A DNA stretch of 11,443 nt from Pseudomonadota bacterium. Lineage in GTDB: Bacteria > Pseudomonadota > Gammaproteobacteria > Steroidobacterales > Steroidobacteraceae. The translations under genes and the position numbers were made by a program. The notes under the pieces are model-generated. The model searched no databases, was not told the DNA's origin, and saw nothing but the letters and a program-made list of their open reading frames with translations. Of the stretch, positions 1 through 5,262 are shown in pieces (position 1 is the first letter of the stretch; every line of letters begins with the position of its first letter). The DNA lies in contig JAEZCN010000252.1 in NCBI GenBank assembly GCA_023433515.1, positions 1-11,443 of the forward strand. Reading direction: 5' to 3'.

Positions 1-44
1 TTTCTGGCAGAATTCGCGGCCTTCCAGGGTGCCACAGGTTCCGG

Positions 45-263
45 ATGTCGAAAGAAGATGCGATTCAGATGGAAGGCGAAGTCGTCGAGACTCTGCCTAA
101 CACCACTTTCCGTGTGAAGCTGAAGACCGGCCACGTCGTCACGGCTCACATATCGGGAAAGATGCGCAAAAACTACATCCGCATCCTGACGGGCGACCAG
201 GTCACCGTCGAAATGACTCCCTACGATCTGTCCAAGGGCCGCATCGTCTACCGCGGCCGCTGA
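45..263 (+). CDS. infA: Translation initiation factor IF-1
   Basis: IF-1 binds the A site of the 30S ribosomal subunit and works with IF-2 and IF-3 in start-site selection. The 72-residue product has exactly the usual family length and is one S1-like OB fold throughout. The family-typical stretches are all present: MEGEVVETLPNTTFRVKL (residues 9-26), AHISGKMRKNYIRIL (34-48) and TPYDLSKGRIVYR (57-69). The ATG at 45 gives the standard N-terminus MSKED. A modest Shine-Dalgarno-like ACAGG lies at 34-38, six bases upstream. The gene points towards clpA, as it does in Escherichia and Pseudomonas, where aat and/or ate lie on its other side. That side is outside the window, and bases 1-44 are too short to show a neighbour. 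Confidence 0.98.
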   Translation: MSKEDAIQMEGEVVETLPNTTFRVKLKTGHVVTAHISGKMRKNYIRILTGDQVTVEMTPYDLSKGRIVYRGR

Positions 264-271
264 CGTTCCGC

Positions 272-1192
272 TTGTCCGCCCCGCGTCGCAGCCAGGCCGA
301 ATACAACCGGCGGATGCACGCGGTGATCGAGCACATCGATCGCCACCTCGATCAGGATCTCGACCTCGAAGCGCTCGCCGAGGTGGCGAATTTCTCGCCG
401 TTTCACTTCCACCGGCTGTTTCGTGCCCTGACCGGCGAGGCGCTCGGTGACTACGTCCGTCGCCGCCGCTTGGAAATCGCCGCGGTGCGCCTGCGTGCCC
501 AGCCCGCGGTGCCCGTGCTGCAGATCGCGCTGGGCGTAGGGTTCGGATCCGCGGAAGCGTTCACGCGCGCGTTCCGCGCGCGATTCGGCGAGGCCCCCAC
601 TCACTACCGCAAGAGCAAGGACGATCAGGCGAAGCGCAAGCGCGGCACGGGCCCGGGCAAGCGCGGTCAGGCGATCGATCGGCCGGGACGCGAACATGCG
701 AGCTCCAGACAGGAGAAACGCATGAACGTGAAACTCGTCGATCGTGAACCCGTACACGTGGCCTACCTCCGGCATACGGGCGAATACGGGCCGGCCATCG
801 GAAGGTTCTGGATGCAGACCGTCGCGCCATGGATGGGGACCAACAACCTGTTCGGGCGCGAGCGCTTCGGCATCAGTCTCGATGACGCGAGCGTGACGAA
901 AACCGGGCAGCTGCGATACGACGCCTGTGTCGCGAGCCCCGAGGGCGAAGTCCTCAGCGGCAAGCCGCAACACAAGCTGATCCCCGGCGGCCGCTACGCG
1001 GCGCTCGCCTTCGAAGGCACCAGCGCGGAAATCGGGCAAGCCTGGGACCTGCTGCTGCGCGACTGGTTGCCGCACAGCGGCCTCCAGCTCGATTCGCGCC
1101 CGTTCTTCGAGTACTACCCCGTGGACGGGAAGTTCGACCCGACGACTGGTCGCTTCACCTGCGACATCTGCGTCCCCGTCAGCCCGCTCTGA
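272..1192 (+). CDS. AraC-family regulator with C-terminal GyrI-like domain
   Basis: This is a probable transcription regulator of the AraC/Rob-like class with a small-molecule-binding GyrI-like domain. Residues about 11-113 form the double helix-turn-helix AraC DNA-binding domain: FSPFHFHRLFRALTGE near 41-56 is the first recognition region, and IALGVGFGSAEAFTRAFRARFG at 85-106 is the second, where the family signature sits. A basic, probably unstructured linker (114-150, rich in Lys and Arg) leads to a GyrI-like/SOUL-type domain at about 151-306. The start is TTG at 272, eight bases after the infA stop, with no clear Shine-Dalgarno. It is chosen because the YNRR-VIEHIDRHL region upstream of the HTH is usually present. 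ATG at 314 (residue 15) is a possible alternative. The ligand and target genes cannot be read from the sequence. Translational coupling to infA is possible. A second, internal start at 722 is described separately. Confidence 0.88.
   Translation: MSAPRRSQAEYNRRMHAVIEHIDRHLDQDLDLEALAEVANFSPFHFHRLFRALTGEALGDYVRRRRLEIAAVRLRAQPAVPVLQIALGVGFGSAEAFTRAFRARFGEAPTHYRKSKDDQAKRKRGTGPGKRGQAIDRPGREHASSRQEKRMNVKLVDREPVHVAYLRHTGEYGPAIGRFWMQTVAPWMGTNNLFGRERFGISLDDASVTKTGQLRYDACVASPEGEVLSGKPQHKLIPGGRYAALAFEGTSAEIGQAWDLLLRDWLPHSGLQLDSRPFFEYYPVDGKFDPTTGRFTCDICVPVSPL
711..724 (+). promoter_or_regulatory. Internal ribosome-binding site and ATG at the GyrI-domain boundary
   Basis: Inside the AraC-GyrI gene, AGGAG (711-715) is followed after six bases by an in-frame ATG at 722. 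This is the best Shine-Dalgarno/start pair in the left part of the window, and much better than the one at the gene's own TTG start. Translation from here would give a 156-residue protein starting MNVKLVDREP, which is exactly the isolated GyrI-like domain and comparable in size to free-standing GyrI/SbmC proteins. Its use in the cell is inferred, not shown. Confidence 0.45.
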
Positions 1193-1214
1193 CTAGTTCG
1201 AGTCCGGTCGGAAT

Positions 1215-1251
1215 GCCCACCGCTGGGGACCAAGGTCCGATAGCGGTGGGC
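1215..1251 (+). terminator. Long stem-loop after the AraC-GyrI gene, possible terminator
   Basis: GCCCACCGCT (1215-1224) and AGCGGTGGGC (1242-1251) are a perfect 10-bp inverted repeat. The 17-base loop holds a second short inverted repeat, GGACC (1227-1231) and GGTCC (1234-1238), so the whole forms a two-tier hairpin. It begins 22 bases after the AraC-GyrI stop and lies about 50 bases before the next start codon, in a 109-base gap (1193-1301) with no other visible signal. No T-run follows, so it is not a classical intrinsic terminator. It could be a factor-assisted terminator, an RNA-stabilising structure or a palindromic repeat unit. Confidence 0.45.
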
Positions 1252-1301
1252 GGCCTCCCAAACGGACGCTTCCCGCTTCCGCGGCTGCCGGGCAACCTGC
1301 A

Positions 1302-1538
1302 ATGACCACTCAATCGGAAAAGCATGGCTTCTCGCTCTCGCAGCTCACGGCGGCGAACTGGCTGGCGATCGCGCTCGTGATCCTCGCGGCGGCGTTCATC
1401 TTCCAGAATCGCGACCGCATCACGATCGACGTGTTCCACGTCGGCATAGAGATGCCGTTGTGGCTGAGTCTCAGCGTGATGTTCGCGGTCGGCTGGCTGA
1501 GCGGCCGCTTCTGGCGCCGGGGCAAACCCGCCGAGTGA
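1302..1538 (+). CDS. Small membrane protein, LapA/DUF1049 domain-like
   Basis: This 78-residue protein has two hydrophobic segments, about 19-35 (WLAIALVILAAAFIF) and about 52-67 (PLWLSLSVMFAVGWLSG). The segment between them begins QNRDRITIDVF and ends in EMPLW. The pattern of helix, QN, short polar hairpin with a conserved Pro-Leu, second helix with spaced glycines, then a basic tail (RFWRRGK) matches the LapA (lipopolysaccharide assembly protein A)/DUF1049 domain. In Escherichia, LapA acts with LapB in the inner membrane to control LPS synthesis. Here lapB is not adjacent, so the specific role is uncertain. No strong Shine-Dalgarno is visible before the ATG. The stop is only nine bases from the convergent clpA stop, and no terminator hairpin is evident between them. 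Confidence 0.7.
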   Translation: MTTQSEKHGFSLSQLTAANWLAIALVILAAAFIFQNRDRITIDVFHVGIEMPLWLSLSVMFAVGWLSGRFWRRGKPAE

Positions 1539-1547
1539 GGGGCCGGA

Positions 1548-3821
1548 CTAATGCAGCGCGGGCAGCGCCGGCACTTCGTTCGGGAAAGTCTCGAGCGTGA
1601 GCCCCTTGCCGTCCGCGCCGACGCCGATCTTGACCGTTCCACCCGCGACGAGTTTGCCGAACAGCAATTCTTCCGCGAGCGGCCGCTTGATCTGCTCCTG
1701 CATGAGCCGCGCCATCGGACGCGCGCCCATCTTCGGATCGTAGCCTTTCTCCGCGAGCCAGCGCCGCGCCGCGTCGTCGAGCACGATGCTGACGCCCTTC
1801 TTCTCGAGCTGCGCCTCGATCTCGACGAGTAGTTTGTCGACGACCCGTTCGATCACCGGCATGTCGAGCGGCGCGAACTGGATGATCGCGTCGATGCGGT
1901 TGCGGAACTCCGGCGAGAACAGGCGCTTGATCGCCTCGGTGCCGTCGGTCGTGTTGTCCGACTGGACGAAGCCGATCGATGCACGGTTCATCTCGAACGC
2001 CCCGGCATTCGTCGTCATGACGATGATGACGTGCCGGAAATCCGCCTTGCGGCCGTTGTTGTCCGTGAGAGTGCCGTGGTCCATGACCTGCAGCAGCAGG
2101 TTGAACACGTCCGGGTGCGCCTTCTCGACCTCGTCGAGCAGCAGCACGCAATGCGGATGCTTGGCGATCGCCTCGGTGAGCAATCCGCCCTGGTCGAACC
2201 CCACGTATCCGGGCGGCGCGCCGATCAGGCGCGAGACCGTGTGCCGCTCCATGTACTCCGACATGTCGAAGCGGATGAATTCGATGCCCATCGCGATCGC
2301 GAGCTGGCGCGTCACCTCGGTCTTGCCGACTCCGGTCGGACCCGCGAACAGGAAACTGCCCACCGGCTTGCGCTGATCGCCGAGGCCCGAACGCGCCATC
2401 TTGATGGCGGCCGCGAGCGACTCGATCGCCCTGTCCTGGCCGTAGATCACGAGCTTGAGATTGCGCTCGAGATTGCGCAGCACTTCCTTGTCCGACTGCG
2501 ACACGCTCTTGGCGGGAATACGCGCCATGCGCGCGACCACGTCTTCGATGTGCCTGACTTCGACCGCGGCCTCGCGCTCGTTGGCCGGCTTCAGCCGCAG
2601 GCGTGCGCCCGCCTCGTCGACCACGTCGATGGCCTTGTCGGGCATGTGCCGTTCGTTGATGTGGCGCGCCGCGAGCTCCGCGGCGGCGCGGATCGCGTCG
2701 TTGGTGTACGTGACGCCGTGGTGCTGCTCGAAGCGCGGCTTGAGCCCCATGAGGATGTCGACGGTTTCGTTCACGGTCGGCTCGACCACGTCTATCTTCT
2801 GGAAACGCCGCGCGAGCGCGTGATCCTTCTCGAAGATGCCGCGATATTCCTGGTAGGTCGTCGAGCCGATGCAGCGCAGCTCGCCGTTGGTGAGCACGGG
2901 CTTGATCAGGTTCGAAGCGTCCATGACGCCGCCCGAGGCCGCGCCCGCGCCGATCACGGTGTGGATCTCGTCGATGAACAGGATCGCGCCCGGCTGCTTC
3001 TTGAGCTCGGCGATCACGCTCTTGAGTCGCTTCTCGAAATCGCCGCGATACTTCGTGCCCGCGATCAGCGAGCCCATGTCGAGCGAGTAGATAGTGCAGT
3101 CCGACAGGACGTCGGGAACCTTGCCCTCGACGATCATGCGCGCGAGGCCCTCGGCTATGGCCGTCTTGCCCACGCCCGCCTCGCCGACGTACAGCGGATT
3201 GTTCTTGCGGCGGCGGCACAGGATCTCGATGGTCCGTTCGACCTCGAGCTGGCGGCCGATCAGCGGGTCGATCTTGCCGTCCTGCGCGAGCTGGTTGAGG
3301 TTCGTCGTGTACTTGTCGAGCGCGCTGCCGCCCTCGGGCTCGCGTTCGGCCTCGGTCGCGGTCTCTTCCTTGCCCGCCTTGTCCTCGGCGATCTTGGACA
3401 GCCCGTGCGAAACGAAATTGACGACGTCGAGACGCGTGACGTCGGCGCGGTTCAGCAGGTGCACGGCGTGACTCTGCTTCTCGCTGAAAATGGCGATGAG
3501 CACGTTCGCGACGCCGACTTCCTTCTTGCCCGAGGACTGCACGTGGAATACCGCGCGCTGCAGCACCCGCTGGAATCCGAGCGTCGGCTGGACCTCGCGG
3601 TCTTCGTCCGACGGCAGCCGCGGCGTGGTCCGGTCGAGATGATCGTTGAGCGCGTCCTTGAGGCGGTTTATGTCCGCGCCGCAGGCCCGCAGGATTTCGC
3701 GCACCTTCGGGGTGTCGAGGATGGCGATCAGCAGGTGCTCGACGGTGAGGAACTCATGACGAGCTTCACGCGCCTTAGCGAAGGCGTCGTTCAGACAGAA
3801 TTCGAGCTCTTGCGATAACAC
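1548..3821 (-). CDS. clpA: ATP-dependent Clp protease ATP-binding subunit ClpA
   Basis: ClpA is the AAA+ unfoldase that feeds substrates, including N-degron proteins delivered by ClpS, into the ClpP peptidase. The 757-residue length is essentially that of the E. coli protein. The double Clp N-domain (about 1-145) is followed by an acidic linker. AAA+ module 1 has Walker A GEAGVGKT (213-220) and Walker B ILFIDEIH (280-287). AAA+ module 2 has Walker A GPTGVGKT (494-501), Walker B VLLLDEVEKAH (559-569) and the sensor-2 GARPM (699-703). The IGF tripeptide near 616-618 corresponds to the ClpP-docking IGL/IGF loop. The start is GTG at 3821 (coding strand), preceded by AGAGG eight bases upstream, and gives the expected MLSQELEFCLNDAF N-terminus. 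The gene lies 32 bases after clpS and is probably cotranscribed with it. clpP is not in the window. Confidence 0.98.
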   Translation of the reverse strand: MLSQELEFCLNDAFAKAREARHEFLTVEHLLIAILDTPKVREILRACGADINRLKDALNDHLDRTTPRLPSDEDREVQPTLGFQRVLQRAVFHVQSSGKKEVGVANVLIAIFSEKQSHAVHLLNRADVTRLDVVNFVSHGLSKIAEDKAGKEETATEAEREPEGGSALDKYTTNLNQLAQDGKIDPLIGRQLEVERTIEILCRRRKNNPLYVGEAGVGKTAIAEGLARMIVEGKVPDVLSDCTIYSLDMGSLIAGTKYRGDFEKRLKSVIAELKKQPGAILFIDEIHTVIGAGAASGGVMDASNLIKPVLTNGELRCIGSTTYQEYRGIFEKDHALARRFQKIDVVEPTVNETVDILMGLKPRFEQHHGVTYTNDAIRAAAELAARHINERHMPDKAIDVVDEAGARLRLKPANEREAAVEVRHIEDVVARMARIPAKSVSQSDKEVLRNLERNLKLVIYGQDRAIESLAAAIKMARSGLGDQRKPVGSFLFAGPTGVGKTEVTRQLAIAMGIEFIRFDMSEYMERHTVSRLIGAPPGYVGFDQGGLLTEAIAKHPHCVLLLDEVEKAHPDVFNLLLQVMDHGTLTDNNGRKADFRHVIIVMTTNAGAFEMNRASIGFVQSDNTTDGTEAIKRLFSPEFRNRIDAIIQFAPLDMPVIERVVDKLLVEIEAQLEKKGVSIVLDDAARRWLAEKGYDPKMGARPMARLMQEQIKRPLAEELLFGKLVAGGTVKIGVGADGKGLTLETFPNEVPALPALH

Positions 3822-3853
3822 CTTTTCAACCTCTCGGCCGTTACATCACGGCC

Positions 3854-4183
3854 CTATGCCTCCTCGAGCGTGCACATCAGCGGATGGTGATGATCGCGCG
3901 CGTACGAGGTGACGAGGGCCACTTTCGTTTCGGCTATTTCGAATGTGAACACACCACAAATACCCTTGCCTTGCGTATGTACCTCGAGCATGACGCGCGT
4001 CGCCGTGATGCGGTCCATGCGGAAGAATTTCTCCAGAACGTCGACGACGAACTCCATGGGGGTGTAATCGTCGTTGAGCAGCACCACCTGATATAACGGT
4101 GGCTGCTTGGTCTTGGGCTCGGCTTCTTCGACGGCGAGGCCCGCGCCCCCGTGATCGGGGCGTTCAGTTTCAGAGCTGGGCAT
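3854..4183 (-). CDS. clpS: ATP-dependent Clp protease adaptor ClpS
   Basis: ClpS recognises N-end-rule degrons and delivers them to the N-domain of ClpA in the cytoplasm. The 109-residue product has a disordered acidic N-terminal tail (about 1-28), which is needed for hand-off in the family. The core domain follows, with VVLLNDDYTPMEFVVDVL (33-50), HTQGKGICGVFTFEIAETK (69-87) and the C-terminal HPLMCTLEEA. The NDDYTPMEF block contains the degron-pocket residues (Asn-Asp and Met in E. coli ClpS). The ATG at 4183 (coding strand) is the only usable start before the core domain. The gene is first of the clpS-clpA pair. A close-to-consensus promoter sits immediately before it, so the mRNA leader is predicted to be almost absent. 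Confidence 0.97.
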   Translation of the reverse strand: MPSSETERPDHGGAGLAVEEAEPKTKQPPLYQVVLLNDDYTPMEFVVDVLEKFFRMDRITATRVMLEVHTQGKGICGVFTFEIAETKVALVTSYARDHHHPLMCTLEEA

Positions 4184-4191
4184 TGAGCCCC

Positions 4192-4220
4192 TTTATAGGG
4201 GGCGTCATCAGGCATGACAA
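4192..4220 (-). promoter_or_regulatory. Candidate sigma70 promoter for clpS-clpA
   Basis: On the minus strand, TTGTCA (4220-4215) and TATAAA (4197-4192) each match five of six consensus bases of a vegetative -35/-10 promoter, and the spacer is exactly 17 bases. The -10 element ends eight bases before the clpS ATG. Normal initiation 7-9 bases downstream would start the RNA at about 4185-4183, at or next to the start codon. A short inverted repeat, GTCAT (4204-4208) and ATGAC (4214-4218), lies in the spacer and touches the -35 box. Confidence 0.6.
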
Positions 4221-4223
4221 GTG

Positions 4224-4239
4224 GACGGTTGGAACCGTC
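4224..4239. promoter_or_regulatory. Perfect operator-like dyad between clpS and gspC
   Basis: GACGGTT (4224-4230), GG (4231-4232) and AACCGTC (4233-4239) make a perfect 7-bp inverted repeat with a 2-base centre. It lies three bases upstream of the clpS -35 box and 55 bases upstream of the gspC start. That position suits a dimeric regulator controlling either or both divergent units. No T-run follows on either side, so it is less likely to be a terminator. The binding protein is unknown. Confidence 0.4.
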
Positions 4240-4263
4240 GCTTTGCCAAGACAAAACAAGCGC

Positions 4264-4293
4264 TTGAGGGCGCGAAGGGACGAAACGTATCAT
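4264..4293 (+). promoter_or_regulatory. Weak candidate promoter for the gsp operon
   Basis: TATCAT (4288-4293) matches five of six bases of a -10 box, and TTGAGG (4264-4269) matches four of six of a -35 box with an 18-base spacer. The -10 would end one base before the gspC ATG at 4295, so a transcript from it would start near 4300 and could only use the second ATG at 4301, without a leader. Either this is a fortuitous match or the gspC start is the second ATG. No better promoter was seen in the 111-base divergent gap. Confidence 0.25.
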
Positions 4294-4294
4294 C

Positions 4295-5254
4295 ATGGAA
4301 ATGGCTGCGAACATCTGGAGCTCGGGCGCAAGTGCTGGAGGCGACTGGCGCTCCAGGGTGATTGCGCGCGCTCCGCAAATCGTGACCTTCATCCTCGCTC
4401 TCGCGCTTGCGGCTCAACTCGCGTTCATTGTGGTCGGCATGAGCGGTCGCAGCCGTCAGACTGCGCCTCCACCTGTCGTGTCGGCGCCGGTCGCTCCACC
4501 CCTCGACATCGGCGCGTTGATGAATGCACATCTGTTCGGCGAAGCGGCCGTGCAGGGAACGGGTGGCGACGGCGCGAACGCTCCGCCCTCGAGCATGCCG
4601 CTGGTGCTGGCCGGCGTGCTCGCGACCGAAGACCCCAAGATCGGCATGGCGATCATCGGTGAGAACGCGGCCTCGGCGAAGGTGGTCACCGTCGGCAAGC
4701 AAGTACCCGGTGGCGCGCAGTTGCATTCTGTTTACAACGACCGCGCGGTCATCGATCGGGGCGGCGTGCTCGAATCGGTTTTCCTGCCGCGCCGATCCAC
4801 ATCCATGGCCGGTGCCCCTCCGCCACCGATGCCGGCGGCGGCCGGCAACGACCAGGCGCTGGAACGCATGCGCCGCCTGGTCAACGAGGATCCGGGCCTG
4901 CTCGGCCAGGTACTGCGGCCCCAGCCCGTATTCGCGGGCGGCAAGATGCGTGGATTCCGCCTCTATCCTGGCGCCAATCGCCAGGCCTTCGCGCGGCTGG
5001 GCCTGAGGGCCGGCGACCTGGTGACCGCCATCAACGGGACCCCGCTCGACGACCGGGACCGCGCCCAGGAGATCTTCAACACCCTGAACTCCTCGACCGA
5101 CGCCCGGGTAACGGTCACCCGCAATGGACGACAGCAGGAACTGGTGCTCAACATTGCACAGGTGGCGTCGGAAGCCGAGCAGCTGGGCTCCGGCGGGGAT
5201 GGCATGATTCCAGCTGATCAGCCACCGGCGGAAGCGCCACCCGGGAACGAATAA
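4295..5254 (+). CDS. gspC: Type II secretion system protein GspC
   Basis: GspC is the bitopic inner-membrane protein that links the inner-membrane platform to the GspD secretin in type II secretion. The 319-residue product has a short cytoplasmic N-terminus and one membrane helix at about 28-48 (QIVTFILALALAAQLAFIVV). A Pro-rich linker (about 55-69) follows, then the periplasmic HR domain (about 70-165), beginning DIGALMNAHLFGEA and containing MPLVLAGVLATEDPKIGMAII. A second Pro/Ala-rich linker leads to a C-terminal PDZ domain (about 215-290; FRLYPGANRQAFARLGLRAG then DLVTAINGTPLDD). A PDZ end, rather than a coiled coil, is the commoner GspC form. The ATG at 4295 lacks a well-spaced Shine-Dalgarno (AAGGGA at 4275-4280 is 14 bases away), and ATG at 4301 is an alternative. 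It is the first gene of a gspCDEF operon, divergent from clpS. Confidence 0.95.
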   Translation: MEMAANIWSSGASAGGDWRSRVIARAPQIVTFILALALAAQLAFIVVGMSGRSRQTAPPPVVSAPVAPPLDIGALMNAHLFGEAAVQGTGGDGANAPPSSMPLVLAGVLATEDPKIGMAIIGENAASAKVVTVGKQVPGGAQLHSVYNDRAVIDRGGVLESVFLPRRSTSMAGAPPPPMPAAAGNDQALERMRRLVNEDPGLLGQVLRPQPVFAGGKMRGFRLYPGANRQAFARLGLRAGDLVTAINGTPLDDRDRAQEIFNTLNSSTDARVTVTRNGRQQELVLNIAQVASEAEQLGSGGDGMIPADQPPAEAPPGNE

Positions 5255-5262
5255 CAAGGTCC

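Noticed and set aside
1..44. Possible 3' end of an upstream gene such as ate or aat before infA
   Set aside because: All three plus-strand frames are open here, but none gives a recognisable C-terminus, and two of them would run into infA. The stretch is too short to call.
1539..1547. Bidirectional terminator between the LapA-like gene and clpA
   Set aside because: Only nine bases separate the two stops, and no convincing hairpin with a T-run was found in or around the gap.
2031..3818. A 595-codon plus-strand open frame opposite clpA
   Set aside because: It lies entirely inside clpA, its product is His/Arg/Asp/Leu-rich without recognisable motifs, and ClpA is complete on the other strand.
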